Assembly (NCBI GenBank): GCA_963736235.1
Contig: CAVTOR010000023.1
Span: 1 to 64,000, forward strand
Length of the DNA: 64,000 nucleotides
Direction: 5' to 3'
DNA from: CAVORB01 sp963736235
GTDB taxonomy: Bacteria > Pseudomonadota > Gammaproteobacteria > Chromatiales > Chromatiaceae
The position numbers and the translations under genes were made by a program. Each line of letters starts with the position of its first letter. The stretch's first letter is position 1. This document shows positions 43,757 to 53,192 of the stretch, in pieces. Under the pieces are notes generated by a model. It had not been told where the DNA came from and searched no databases. It saw only the letters and a program-made list of their open reading frames with translations.

Positions 43757-45400
43757 ATGACCAAGTACATCTTTATCACGGGCGGTGTGGTTTCATCGCT
43801 CGGCAAGGGCATTGCATCCGCCTCCCTGGCCGCCTTGCTGGAGGCGCGGGGACTCAAGGTGACCATGATCAAGCTGGATCCGTACATCAACGTCGATCCC
43901 GGCACCATGAGTCCGTTCCAGCACGGCGAGGTGTATGTGACCGACGACGGGGCCGAGACGGACCTCGATCTCGGACACTACGAGCGTTTCCTGCGCACCC
44001 GCATGGGGCGCAACAACAACTTCACCACCGGCCAGATCTACGAGAGCGTCATCCGCAAGGAGCGCAGAGGGGACTATCTCGGCCGCACGGTCCAGGTCAT
44101 CCCGCACATCACCGACGAGATCAAGGACAGCATCCGGCTCGGCGCCGACCAGGCAGACATCGCCATGGTAGAGATCGGCGGAACCGTGGGCGACATCGAG
44201 TCGTTGCCGTTCCTCGAGGCCATCCGCCAGATGCGGGTCGAGGAGGGGCGGGAGAATGCGCTCTTCATGCATCTCACCCTGGTCCCGTACATCAAGACTT
44301 CCGGAGAGATCAAGACCAAGCCGACGCAGCACTCGGTCAAGGAGTTGCGTTCGATCGGTATCCAGCCCGACATCCTGCTGTGTCGGGCGGAGCGCGACAT
44401 CCCGGATGACGAGCGCAGGAAGATCGCACTGTTCACTAATGTGCCCGAGGCGGCGGTCATCTCGGCCATTGATGCCGACAACATCTACCGTATCCCGCTG
44501 CTGCTGCATACCCAGCACTTGGACGATCTCGTGGTGCAGCAGTTCGATCTCGCCGTGCCCGCGGCGGATCTCGGCGAGTGGGAGCGCGTGCTCGACGGAT
44601 TCGACCACCCGGAGACCGAGATCACCGTCGGCATGGTGGGCAAGTACATGCACCTCACGGAGGCCTACAAGTCCCTGTCCGAGGCCTTGGGTCACGCCGG
44701 CGTGCACACACGCACCAAGGTCAGGATCGTCTACGTCGATTCGGAGCAGATCCAGCAGGAAGGGACCGGATGCCTGGCGGGCGTCGACGCCGTCCTGGTT
44801 CCCGGGGGCTTCGGTGAGCGCGGCGTGGAGGGCAAGATCATGGCCGTTCGCCACGCGCGGGAAAACCGGATTCCGTATCTGGGCATCTGCCTCGGCATGC
44901 AGGTGGCCGTCATCGAGTATGCGCGGGATGTCGCCGGGCTCGCCGGTGCACATAGCACCGAGTTCGATGGCTCGACGCCCCACCCGGTGATCGCGTTGAT
45001 CACCGAATGGCAGGCGGAGGACGGCCGCGTGGAGCGGCGCGATGAGGACGCGGATCTTGGCGGGAGCATGCGCCTCGGCGGTCAGAATTGCCGGCTCGAG
45101 CCAGGGAGCCTGGCGCGCAGCGTCTACGGCCGGCCCCAGGTGCGGGAGCGCCACCGCCACCGTTACGAGTTCAACAACCGCTACCTGGATGTCTTGATGG
45201 ACGCCGGTCTGCGCTTCTCCGGCTGGTCCCTGGACGGCAAACTGGTGGAGATCGTCGAGATTCCGGATCATCCCTGGTTCATCGCCTGCCAGTTCCACCC
45301 GGAGTTCACGTCCACGCCCCGCGATGGTCACCCGCTCTTCCGTGGATTCGTCCAAGCGGCGCTGGAATACAATAAGCGCGCTCGGAGCCAGGCGGCGTGA
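43757..45400 (+). CDS. pyrG: CTP synthase
   Basis: 547 residues, normal length. The N-terminal synthetase domain starts MTKYIFITGGVVSSLGKGIASASL (P-loop) and contains DPYINVDPGTMSPFQHGEVYV. The C-terminal glutamine amidotransferase has the nucleophile Cys378 (LGICLGMQ) and the His-Glu pair in CQFHPEFTSTP. It makes CTP from UTP, ATP and glutamine. It overlaps kdsA by 4 nt and starts the pyrG-kdsA-eno-ftsB-ispD-ispF block common in gammaproteobacteria. Confidence 0.98.
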   Translation: MTKYIFITGGVVSSLGKGIASASLAALLEARGLKVTMIKLDPYINVDPGTMSPFQHGEVYVTDDGAETDLDLGHYERFLRTRMGRNNNFTTGQIYESVIRKERRGDYLGRTVQVIPHITDEIKDSIRLGADQADIAMVEIGGTVGDIESLPFLEAIRQMRVEEGRENALFMHLTLVPYIKTSGEIKTKPTQHSVKELRSIGIQPDILLCRAERDIPDDERRKIALFTNVPEAAVISAIDADNIYRIPLLLHTQHLDDLVVQQFDLAVPAADLGEWERVLDGFDHPETEITVGMVGKYMHLTEAYKSLSEALGHAGVHTRTKVRIVYVDSEQIQQEGTGCLAGVDAVLVPGGFGERGVEGKIMAVRHARENRIPYLGICLGMQVAVIEYARDVAGLAGAHSTEFDGSTPHPVIALITEWQAEDGRVERRDEDADLGGSMRLGGQNCRLEPGSLARSVYGRPQVRERHRHRYEFNNRYLDVLMDAGLRFSGWSLDGKLVEIVEIPDHPWFIACQFHPEFTSTPRDGHPLFRGFVQAALEYNKRARSQAA

Positions 45401-46239
45401 TGCGGCTGCTCGACTTCGAGGTCGGTCTCGACCGTCCCCTGTTCCTGATCGCCGGCCCTTGCGTGGTCGAGAGCGAGACCCTGGCACAGGACACGGCCGG
45501 CGCCCTGAAAGAGATCACGGCCGATCTGGGTATCCCCTTCATCTATAAGTCCTCCTTCGACAAGGCCAACCGCTCATCTCTCGGCAGCTTTCGCGGCCCG
45601 GGCATGGAGGGGGGATTGCGGATCCTCGAGGCCGTTCGCCGGACCATCGGCGTGCCGGTGCTGACCGACGTGCATGAGGACACCCCGCTGGCGGAGGTAG
45701 CCGCGGTGGTCGACGTGCTGCAAACTCCGGCCTTTCTATGCCGTCAGACGAACTTCATCCTTGCGGTCGCCGCCCAGGGGAAACCCGTTAACATCAAGAA
45801 GGGACAGTTCCTTGCGCCCTGGGATATGAAGCGGGTGGTCGAAAAGGCGCGCGCGAGCGGCAACGAGCAGATCATGGTCTGCGAGCGCGGGGTCAGCTTC
45901 GGATACAACAATCTGGTCTCGGACATGCGGGCCCTCGCCATCATGCGTGAGACCGGTTGTCCCGTGGTGTTCGACGCCACGCACTCGGTTCAGCTTCCCG
46001 GGGGGCGCGGGGACAGCTCGGGCGGGCAACGGGAGTTCGTGCCCGTCCTCGCCAGGGCGGCGGTGGCCGCAGGCGTCTCCGGACTGTTCGTGGAGACCCA
46101 CCCGAATCCGGAGCAGGCGCTCAGCGACGGACCAAACTCGTGGCCTCTCGGGCGCCTGCGCGACCTGCTCGCGACGCTGGTGGAAATCGACCAGCTCGTG
46201 AAGTCGCGCGGGTTCCCCGAATCCGAGCCCCAAGCGTAA
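45397..46239 (+). CDS. kdsA: 3-deoxy-8-phosphooctulonate (KDO-8-P) synthase
   Basis: 280 residues with FLIAGPCVVESETLAQDTA, YKSSFDKANRSS, VLTDVHEDTPLAEVA and FDATHSVQLPGGRGDSSGGQ, all family hallmarks. It condenses PEP and arabinose-5-phosphate in lipopolysaccharide KDO synthesis. ATG overlaps the pyrG stop (GTGATG region), so translation is coupled. Confidence 0.97.
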   Translation: MMRLLDFEVGLDRPLFLIAGPCVVESETLAQDTAGALKEITADLGIPFIYKSSFDKANRSSLGSFRGPGMEGGLRILEAVRRTIGVPVLTDVHEDTPLAEVAAVVDVLQTPAFLCRQTNFILAVAAQGKPVNIKKGQFLAPWDMKRVVEKARASGNEQIMVCERGVSFGYNNLVSDMRALAIMRETGCPVVFDATHSVQLPGGRGDSSGGQREFVPVLARAAVAAGVSGLFVETHPNPEQALSDGPNSWPLGRLRDLLATLVEIDQLVKSRGFPESEPQA

Positions 46240-46334
46240 CCGCGTTTCTGCAGGCGGCCCCAAGCCGGGAGCCCAAAGCGTCTTCCGTCATTGTCTAACG
46301 TTGGGGCTGACGCCCCGATTACAGGAGTACCCCA

Positions 46335-47612
46335 ATGTCCGAGATCGTCGACATCCGTGCCAGAGAGATACTCGACTCCCGCGGCAATCCGACCGTCGAG
46401 GCCGATGTATTTACCGCCGACGGCGCCATCGGGCGAGCGGCGGTCCCATCCGGGGCCTCCACGGGTTCCAGGGAGGCCTTGGAGCTGCGTGACGGCGATA
46501 AGTCCAGGTACCTCGGCAAGGGCGTGTTGCAGGCCATCGGCAACATCAAGGGGGAGCTGCGCGAGGCCCTTGTCGGAATGGAAGTCGGCGACCAGGAAGC
46601 CATCGACCGCAGGATGATCGCGCTCGACGGTACGGACAACAAGCGGCGTCTGGGGGCGAACGCCCTCTTGGGTGTATCGCTGGCCGCGGCACACGCCGCT
46701 GCTCAGGAAAAGGCGCTGCCCCTGTATCGCTATCTAGGCAATGGGGAGTACCGCCTCCCGGTGCCCATGATGAACATCCTCAACGGCGGTGCACACGCGG
46801 CCAACAGCGTCGACTTCCAGGAATTCATGATTCTGCCCGTGGGGGCCAGCAGTCTGCGCGAGGCGGTTCGCTATGGCGCTGAGGTCTTTCACGCCCTCAA
46901 GTCGGTGCTGAGCACCCAGGGCCTGGCCACTGGTGTCGGCGACGAGGGTGGTTTCGCCCCCGATTTGCCCTCCAACGAGGCCGCGATCGAGGTGATCCTG
47001 CGGGCCATCGAGAGCGCCGGCTTCAAGGCCGGCGAGGACATTTGGCTGGGCCTCGACGTCGCCAGCTCCGAGTTCTACCAGGAAGGCCTCTACCACCTCG
47101 CCTCGGAGAGCCGGCGCCTGGACTCGGCGGGGATGGTGGACCTGCTCGCCGACTGGGTTCGACGTTACCCGATCCTGACCATCGAAGACGGCATGGCCGA
47201 AGGCGATTGGGACGGCTGGAAGCTTCTGACCGAGCGTTTGGGTAACGACGTCCAACTGGTCGGGGACGACCTGTTCGTTACCAATACCGCGATACTCGGG
47301 GAAGGCATAGACCGGGGCGTGGCCAACTCGATTCTGATCAAGGTGAACCAGATCGGCACCCTGACCGAAACCCTGGAGGCCATCGCGATGGCCCATCAGG
47401 CCGGCTACACGGCCGTCGTATCACACCGGTCGGGCGAGACGGAGGACACGACGATCGCCGACCTGGCGGTGGCCGCTGCTACCGGGCAGATCAAAACCGG
47501 GTCCCTGTCCCGCTCTGACCGCGTGGCCAAGTACAACCAGCTGATGCGGATTGAGGATCAGCTGGGGAGCGATGCCGTTTACGCCGGTAAGGATGCGTTT
47601 CGCTGGCTGTGA
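46335..47612 (+). CDS. eno: Enolase
   Basis: 425 residues, usual size. N-terminal ARQILDSRGNPTVEAD-type start (RAREILDSRGNPTVEADV), PSGASTGSREALELRDGD, LNGGAHAANSVDFQEFMI, GDEGGFAPDLPSNEAA and SHRSGETEDTTIADLAV. Catalyses 2-phosphoglycerate to PEP; also an RNA degradosome partner in many gammaproteobacteria. It follows kdsA by 95 bp. Confidence 0.98.
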   Translation: MSEIVDIRAREILDSRGNPTVEADVFTADGAIGRAAVPSGASTGSREALELRDGDKSRYLGKGVLQAIGNIKGELREALVGMEVGDQEAIDRRMIALDGTDNKRRLGANALLGVSLAAAHAAAQEKALPLYRYLGNGEYRLPVPMMNILNGGAHAANSVDFQEFMILPVGASSLREAVRYGAEVFHALKSVLSTQGLATGVGDEGGFAPDLPSNEAAIEVILRAIESAGFKAGEDIWLGLDVASSEFYQEGLYHLASESRRLDSAGMVDLLADWVRRYPILTIEDGMAEGDWDGWKLLTERLGNDVQLVGDDLFVTNTAILGEGIDRGVANSILIKVNQIGTLTETLEAIAMAHQAGYTAVVSHRSGETEDTTIADLAVAAATGQIKTGSLSRSDRVAKYNQLMRIEDQLGSDAVYAGKDAFRWL

Positions 47613-47671
47613 GGACCGTTTGCCACGTTGGTTCCCTGGTGGACCCTGACGGGCGTATCCACGACTGAGGT

Positions 47672-47965
47672 ATGCGCTGGCTCCTCGCCTTTCTGCTTCT
47701 CGCGCTGGTCTGGCTCCAGTACCGGTTGTGGGTCGGCGAGGGAAGCCTGGCGGAAGTGCATGCCCTGCGTGGCGAGATCGCGGCGCAGAAGGAGGAGCTC
47801 GCGCAGATGCGCGCCAGAAACGGGGCGCTCGAGGCCGAGGTGCAAGACCTGCGCGAGGGACTTGACGCCTTGGAAGAGCGCGCGCGGAGTGAGCTCGGCA
47901 TGATCAAGGACGGCGAGGTCTTCCTGCAGATCATCGAGAAGACGGACGGGGAGGGTACCCCGTGA
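47672..47965 (+). CDS. ftsB: Cell division protein FtsB
   Basis: 97 residues: one N-terminal membrane helix (LLAFLLLALVWLQYRLW), then a coiled coil (about 30-70) and the conserved ARSELGMIKDGEVFLQII. FtsB joins FtsL and FtsQ in the divisome at the inner membrane. It stands between eno and ispD, the standard position, and overlaps ispD by 4 nt. Confidence 0.95.
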   Translation: MRWLLAFLLLALVWLQYRLWVGEGSLAEVHALRGEIAAQKEELAQMRARNGALEAEVQDLREGLDALEERARSELGMIKDGEVFLQIIEKTDGEGTP

Positions 47966-48672
47966 GCGTCACGAGCCAGTGCTGGGCGGTGGTCCCGGCC
48001 GCGGGCGCTGGTCGCCGCTTCGGAGCACCCATCCCCAAGCAGTATCTCGATCTGGGCGGCAGGCCCGTGATCGATTTCTGCCTGCGGCTCTTCCTCGCCA
48101 TCGAGCGCATCCGCGGGATCGTGGTGGTGCTGGACCCCGAGGACGCGCACTGGTCCGCAACGCCCCTCTCCGATCACCCGGACCTGTTGCGCGCGGATGG
48201 CGGCCCCGAGCGTTGCCATTCGGTGCTCAACGCCCTGGAGTTGCTGGCGCCGCGGGCGAACGAGGGGGACTGGGTGCTGGTGCACGATGCCGCCCGGCCC
48301 TGCCTGCGAGCGGAGGATCTCGACCATTTGTTGGACAGCGTGTCGGCGCACCCGGTCGGCGGTCTCCTCGGCATTCCGGTGCGTGACACGATGAAGCAGG
48401 TCGGCGCAACGGGCGAAGTAGCGCGCACCATCCCGCGGGAGGGGCTGTGGCATGCCTACACGCCCCAGGTGTTCCGCTTCGGCCTCTTGCACCGCGCACT
48501 GAGAGCCGCGCTGGAGCGGGGACAGCTGGTGACCGATGACGCCGCCGCGGTCGAGTTGCTGGGTCTGGCGCCCCTGCTGGTGGAAGGGCACGCGGACAAC
48601 ATCAAGATCACGCGCCCCGAAGACCTGCCCTTAGCGCGCTTCTACCTCGCCCAGCAGGGACGGCTATGCTGA
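47962..48672 (+). CDS. ispD: 2-C-methyl-D-erythritol 4-phosphate cytidylyltransferase
   Basis: 236 residues. N-terminal VVPAAGAGRRFGAPIPKQYL nucleotide-binding loop, then VHDAARPCLRAEDLDHLL, and C-terminal EGHADNIKITRPEDLPLA. Third step of the MEP isoprenoid pathway. It overlaps ispF by 7 nt. Confidence 0.97.
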   Translation: MSVTSQCWAVVPAAGAGRRFGAPIPKQYLDLGGRPVIDFCLRLFLAIERIRGIVVVLDPEDAHWSATPLSDHPDLLRADGGPERCHSVLNALELLAPRANEGDWVLVHDAARPCLRAEDLDHLLDSVSAHPVGGLLGIPVRDTMKQVGATGEVARTIPREGLWHAYTPQVFRFGLLHRALRAALERGQLVTDDAAAVELLGLAPLLVEGHADNIKITRPEDLPLARFYLAQQGRLC

Positions 48673-49157
48673 TCGGACAGGGTGTCGACGCCCACCGCTT
48701 CGCACCCGGGCGGCCGCTCGTTCTCGGCGGCGTGCAGGTGGAGCACGACCAGGGGCTGGAGGCGCACTCCGACGGCGACGTGGCGATCCACGCCCTCTGC
48801 GATGCCCTCCTGGGGGCCGCGGGATTGGGGGACATCGGGCGTCACTTCCCCGACACCGACCCAAGCTACGCGGGCATCGACAGCCGCGCACTGTTGCGCG
48901 ACGTGGTCGACTCCCTGAGCGGGCGCGGCCTCGCGTTAGGCAACGCGGACATCACCATCGTTGCCCAGCGGCCAAGGCTCGCGGCCTATCTGCCCGCCAT
49001 GTCCCGGGTCCTGGCACAGGACCTGCGCTGCGAGTCGGAGCGGGTGAACGTCAAGGCCACCACCACCGAGCGCATGGGCTTTACCGGTCGCGGTGAAGGG
49101 ATCGCCGCGCTCGCCGTTGTGCTCCTTTACCCGCGCGCCACATCGACCATGGTATAG
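48666..49157 (+). CDS. ispF: 2-C-methyl-D-erythritol 2,4-cyclodiphosphate synthase
   Basis: 163 residues with the zinc site Asp8-x-His10 (GQGVDAHRF), VEHDQGLEAHSDGDVAIHALCDAL, DIGRHFPDTDP and VNVKATTTERMGFTGRGEGIAA. Next MEP-pathway enzyme after IspD and IspE. Translationally coupled to ispD. Confidence 0.97.
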   Translation: MLIGQGVDAHRFAPGRPLVLGGVQVEHDQGLEAHSDGDVAIHALCDALLGAAGLGDIGRHFPDTDPSYAGIDSRALLRDVVDSLSGRGLALGNADITIVAQRPRLAAYLPAMSRVLAQDLRCESERVNVKATTTERMGFTGRGEGIAALAVVLLYPRATSTMV

Positions 49158-49244
49158 GGGCGGGGGGCCGACCCTGCGCATCGGCGCGTTGGAATCGACC
49201 CTATCCCCAGTGTCCCGCCAACCCGATTGACGTACACACACGCG

Positions 49245-50303
49245 ATGACTACCGAAGCGCACAGGCCTTGGCGTTCCTTCCTCGATCTCCCCCGCGCCCA
49301 CGGCGGCGTGGCGGGGCGCGGGCTTCTACGCCAACGGCCCGAGGATTTCGTGGTCGAGGAGATCGCGGGGTTTCCCCCGGACGGGGAGGGAGAGCACGCT
49401 TTGCTGCTGGTGCGCAAAACCGGCGCGAACACCGAGTGGGTGGCGCGCAGGATCGCTTCCCACGCCGGACTACCCGCGTCCGCCGTGGGTTACGCGGGGC
49501 TCAAGGACCGTTACGCGGTGACTACCCAGTGGTTCTCGGTCTACCTCGCCGGGCGCCCTGAACCCGATTGGGCCACCCTTGACGCGGAGGGCGTCGAGCT
49601 CCTGGCGGTCCACCGCCACCGTCGCAAGCTGCGGCGCGGGGCATTGCGCGGGAACCGCTTCCGTCTCCGTATCGGTGCCCTCGATGCCGACAAGGGCTTG
49701 GTCGAAGAGCGCCTGAGGCGAATCCGGCAATTGGGTGTGCCGAACTACTTCGGTCCGCAGCGATTCGGGCACGATGAAGGAAACCTGTTCGCCGCTCGTG
49801 CCTTGTTTGCCGGTGAAGTCCGGCGGGCGGGGCGTCATCTGCAGGGCTTGTGGCTGTCCGCCGCGCGCTCGCAGATGTTCAACGAGGTGCTTGCGGCGAG
49901 GGTCGACCGCGGGGACTGGGATCGGCCACTCGTGGGGGACCGCATGCAGCTTGCGGGCTCGCGTTCCCATTTTCTGGCCGAGGGGGTGGACGAGGGGCTG
50001 CTCGCCCGGACACGAGAATTCGACGTACACCCATCAGGACCCTTGTGGGGTGTGGGGGAGATTCTGACCGGGGGAGAGGCGGCCGTTATCGAGCGCGGGG
50101 TCGCCGATCGGTTCCCCGATTGGGCGATCGGTCTCGCCCGGAGGGGGCTTCGTCAGGAGCGCCGTCCGCTGAGAGTCGTCGCGGCTGAGCTCGACAGCTC
50201 GCTTTCCGGTGAAGTCCTGGAGCTCGCGTTCGAGCTGCCGGCCGGCGCCTATGCCACGGTGCTTTTGCGCGAGCTGCTCGACTGGTCGGAGCCGAGGACC
50301 TGA
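49245..50303 (+). CDS. truD: tRNA pseudouridine(13) synthase
   Basis: 352 residues with TruD motifs RQRPEDFVVEEI, the catalytic Asp88 (GYAGLKDRYAVTTQW), RRGALRGNRF, and VPNYFGPQRFGHDEGNL. It makes pseudouridine 13 in tRNA-Glu. ATG at 49245 is preferred over TTG 49227. The usual neighbour order ispF-truD-surE is broken by a convergent smr gene ending 5 bp away. Confidence 0.95.
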   Translation: MTTEAHRPWRSFLDLPRAHGGVAGRGLLRQRPEDFVVEEIAGFPPDGEGEHALLLVRKTGANTEWVARRIASHAGLPASAVGYAGLKDRYAVTTQWFSVYLAGRPEPDWATLDAEGVELLAVHRHRRKLRRGALRGNRFRLRIGALDADKGLVEERLRRIRQLGVPNYFGPQRFGHDEGNLFAARALFAGEVRRAGRHLQGLWLSAARSQMFNEVLAARVDRGDWDRPLVGDRMQLAGSRSHFLAEGVDEGLLARTREFDVHPSGPLWGVGEILTGGEAAVIERGVADRFPDWAIGLARRGLRQERRPLRVVAAELDSSLSGEVLELAFELPAGAYATVLLRELLDWSEPRT

Positions 50304-50307
50304 TCCC

Positions 50308-50865
50308 TCAGCGTTGGCGGCGATTCCGGCGGGACTTGTCCGGGTTGCGCAGCAGCACGTAGACCGCCCCTGTCCCGCCGTCGCGCCTGGTGGCCGAGCA
50401 GAAGGCGAGCACGTTCTCGCGCAGGCGCAGCCAATAGTTCACCTTGCGCTTGAGGACTGGTTGGCTGTCACCCGAGCGGTATCCCTTGCCGTGGATAATG
50501 CGGGCGCAGCGTACCCGCAGACGGGCGCAATCCTCGAGGAACGCGTCGAGGACCTGCTCGGCGTAGGCGGTGGTCAGACCGTGCAGGTCGAGTTCGAGAT
50601 CGATCTCCAGGTACCCCCGCTGGAGGTCCGCGAACAGCCGTTTCTGAACCCCCGGGCGGGCGAACTCCAGGAAATCGTGGCACTCCACCTCGGCCTCCGA
50701 GAGGGCGACGCGCGCTTGCTCCTGGTCGTAGTTCTGCGGTTGTTCGATCGGACGCGGCGGCGGGCGCCGCCGGAAGGGCTCGGCCTGATCGAGCTCCATC
50801 GGTTCGGCGTCGGCGACCGATTCCCGAAATAGGCTGTATTCCGCGTCGTCGAGGGGCTTGGCCAA
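50308..50865 (-). CDS. Smr-domain protein (SmrA/YfcN type)
   Basis: 185 residues. A charged N-terminal extension (about 1-90) precedes an Smr domain: ELDLHGLTTAYAEQVLDAFLEDC, RCARIIHGKGYRS, and the LRLRENVLAFCSATRRDGGTGAVYVLL end. Smr domains of this type are nucleases acting on RNA or branched DNA; SmrB relatives act at collided ribosomes. Convergent with truD, divergent from surE. Confidence 0.85.
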   Translation of the reverse strand: MAKPLDDAEYSLFRESVADAEPMELDQAEPFRRRPPPRPIEQPQNYDQEQARVALSEAEVECHDFLEFARPGVQKRLFADLQRGYLEIDLELDLHGLTTAYAEQVLDAFLEDCARLRVRCARIIHGKGYRSGDSQPVLKRKVNYWLRLRENVLAFCSATRRDGGTGAVYVLLRNPDKSRRNRRQR

Positions 50866-51198
50866 TGGGGCTCTCGCGCACGAGTCTCGTATCTAGCATG
50901 AAGCCAGCGCGTCATCCCTGTGGTCGTAGCCACAGCGCAAGCGCTTTACGGGCGGCCCAGGTCCGGCCGCGGACGCACCCGTTTGTCGGAGTATATCAGC
51001 GGCCCTTTGGTTCCGCGCCTTGAGGTGTCCAGCGCGGAGGATTCCAGATATGATCTGTGGATTGAGTGAACCTCGCCGCCAACGCTCGCCGAGCGGCCGG
51101 CGAACGGGGCGCGAACGGGCATCTCTAAAGCACCCTTGTCAGCGAGTGGCGGTTGTTTCGGGCGAGCGCGACGCGCCTCTCGGTCACATACATTTCCG
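50866..51198. other. Divergent intergenic region, smr / surE
   Basis: 333 bp with no supported gene. It should contain the promoters for both directions. Several in-frame stretches exist but lack ribosome sites or recognisable domains. Confidence 0.45.
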
Positions 51199-51948
51199 AT
51201 GAAAATCCTGATCAGCAACGATGACGGTTACCAGTCACCCGGGCTGCGGGTGCTCGCACAGGCGCTTGCGCAGGTCGGGGAGGTGACCGTCGTGGCCCCG
51301 GATCGTGATCGCAGTGGCGCCAGTAATTCCTTGACTCTTACCCTGCCGATCCGCGCGGAAAGGCTGGAGGACGGGTTGTTTCGGGTCGAGGGCACGCCGA
51401 CTGACTGCGTCCATCTCGCCATCACCGGACTCTTGGAGCAGGAGCCGGATATGGTGGTGGCCGGGATCAACCATGGCCCGAATCTGGGCGACGACGTGAT
51501 CTATTCGGGGACCGTTGCCGCCGCGACGGAGGGGCGTTTTCTCGGATTGCCCGCGATGGCGGTATCGATCGATGCCTTCGAGCCGCGGCATCTGGACACG
51601 GCGGCGCGGGTGGTTACCCGCCTGGTCGCCAATCTGGATCGCGGCGCCTTCGGCCCGAACGTCATTCTCAATGTGAACGTCCCGGACCTGCCATTCGAGG
51701 AGTTACAGGGTTTCGCGGCGACCAGGCTCGGCCATCGCCACAAGGCCGAGCCGGTCACACCTGCCACCGATCCCCGCGGGCGGACCGTCTACTGGGTAGG
51801 GCCGGCGGGGCCGGAGCAGGACGCGGGGCCGGGGACCGATTTCTACGCCCTGCGTAACGGCTTTGTTTCAGTCACCCCGTTACAGGTCGATCTGACGCGC
51901 TACAGCTCGCTCGACCCGCTCGGTCACTGGCTGGAGGGTTGCCGTTAG
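51199..51948 (+). CDS. surE: 5'/3'-nucleotidase SurE
   Basis: 249 residues with the metal site Asp8-Asp9 (ILISNDDGYQSPGL), Ser39 (DRDRSGASNS) and Asn91 (AGINHGPNLGDDVIYSGTVAAA). Phosphatase acting on nucleoside monophosphates, linked to stationary-phase survival. It overlaps pcm at TAGTG, as in the classic surE-pcm-nlpD-rpoS unit. Confidence 0.97.
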   Translation: MKILISNDDGYQSPGLRVLAQALAQVGEVTVVAPDRDRSGASNSLTLTLPIRAERLEDGLFRVEGTPTDCVHLAITGLLEQEPDMVVAGINHGPNLGDDVIYSGTVAAATEGRFLGLPAMAVSIDAFEPRHLDTAARVVTRLVANLDRGAFGPNVILNVNVPDLPFEELQGFAATRLGHRHKAEPVTPATDPRGRTVYWVGPAGPEQDAGPGTDFYALRNGFVSVTPLQVDLTRYSSLDPLGHWLEGCR

Positions 51949-52610
51949 TGGCGGACGCCGTGCAGCAGGGAATCGGAATGACCTCCGCGCGCACGCGCGA
52001 GCGCCTGATCCAGCGTCTATCAGAGGCGGGAATTCGGGACCCAGCGGTGTTGGAGGCAATGCGCCGCTTGCCGCGCCACCTGTTCGTCGACGAGGCGCTC
52101 GCGAGCCGCGCCTATGAGGACTCGGCCCTGCCCATCGGTCACGGTCAGACCATCTCGCAACCCTACACCGTTGCTCGCATGAGCGCGGCCCTAGTTGAGC
52201 GGGGCAGGCCGGACACGGTGCTCGAGATCGGTACCGGCTCTGGTTTCCAGACCGCCGTGCTGGCGTCCCTGGTGAGGCGGGTGTACAGCATCGAACGGGT
52301 GGACGCGCTGCTGCAAAAGGCAAGAAGCCGGCTGCGGACCCTCAAGCTGCGCAATGTGCGCCTGCGTCACGGGGACGGCGCGCTGGGCTGGTCGGAATAC
52401 GCCCCCTTTGGCGCGATTATCGTTACTGCCGCTCCGCAGGGGATTCCGCGACTATTGGTCAACCAGCTGGTACCAGGCGGCTGCATGGTGCTCCCTATCG
52501 GGCGTGGCAGTCAGCAGGTCCTAGTGCGGGTCGTCCGCACCGACACGGGATACGCGCACGAGATACTCGAGCCGGTAACGTTCGTGCCGCTACTCGGAGG
52601 TGTCGCCTGA
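51948..52610 (+). CDS. pcm: Protein-L-isoaspartate O-methyltransferase
   Basis: 220 residues. PRHLFVDEALASRAYEDSALPIGHGQTISQP (in parts) is the family hallmark, followed by SAM motif I VLEIGTGSGFQTAVLA. It repairs isoaspartyl residues in aged proteins. GTG at 51948 overlaps the surE stop; ATG 51978 is an alternative. It overlaps the next gene by one base. Confidence 0.95.
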   Translation: MADAVQQGIGMTSARTRERLIQRLSEAGIRDPAVLEAMRRLPRHLFVDEALASRAYEDSALPIGHGQTISQPYTVARMSAALVERGRPDTVLEIGTGSGFQTAVLASLVRRVYSIERVDALLQKARSRLRTLKLRNVRLRHGDGALGWSEYAPFGAIIVTAAPQGIPRLLVNQLVPGGCMVLPIGRGSQQVLVRVVRTDTGYAHEILEPVTFVPLLGGVA

Positions 52611-53185
52611 TGGGAATATTCTCGGCCATGTACGATCGGGTGATGCGTTGGTCGCGCCATCAACACGCGCCATGGTTCCTCGGCGGTCTGAGCTTCGCGG
52701 AGTCCTCGTTCTTCCCTATCCCGCCGGACGTCATGCTCGCGCCCATGAGCATGGCCCAACCGAAACAGGCCTGGTGGTTTGCCTCCCTCACGACCCTGGC
52801 GTCGGTGCTCGGGGGGCTTCTGGGCTATGCCATCGGTCATTTCTTTTTCGGTCTCATGGAGCCGTTGGTGGTCGAGGGGGGGCGCTATGCGGAGCCTTTC
52901 GCCGCCACCAAGGCATGGTTTCAGGAATGGGGAGTGTGGGCGATCTTTATCGCCGGCTTCTCGCCAATACCCTATAAGATCTTCACGATCTCCGCCGGCG
53001 TGCTGCATATGGCGCTGGTTCCTTTCGTCATTGCCTCCGCCATCGGTCGTGGGGCCCGGTTCTTCCTGGTGGCCGCCCTCATGGCCTGGGGCGGCGAGCG
53101 TATGGAAGGCGTACTGAGAGATTACGTGGACCGCATTGGCTGGATCATGGTGTTGCTCGCCGTGCTCATTCTGCTGCTTAGGTAG
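52610..53185 (+). CDS. YqaA-type DedA/SNARE-associated membrane protein
   Basis: 191 residues with about four or five transmembrane segments and the SNARE-assoc/VTT signatures: FLGGLSFAESSFFPIPPDVML, a central GLLGYAIGHFFFG, and FIAGFSPIPYKIFTISAGVLHM. Family members act in lipid transport across the inner membrane; the substrate here is unknown. It is inserted between pcm and nlpD and keeps one-base overlaps or short gaps, so it belongs to the same operon. Confidence 0.88.
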   Translation: MGIFSAMYDRVMRWSRHQHAPWFLGGLSFAESSFFPIPPDVMLAPMSMAQPKQAWWFASLTTLASVLGGLLGYAIGHFFFGLMEPLVVEGGRYAEPFAATKAWFQEWGVWAIFIAGFSPIPYKIFTISAGVLHMALVPFVIASAIGRGARFFLVAALMAWGGERMEGVLRDYVDRIGWIMVLLAVLILLLR

Positions 53186-53192
53186 TCCCACG

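Noticed and set aside
43793..45487. 564-codon minus-strand frame opposite pyrG
   Set aside because: Antisense shadow of a fully conserved gene; no family features.
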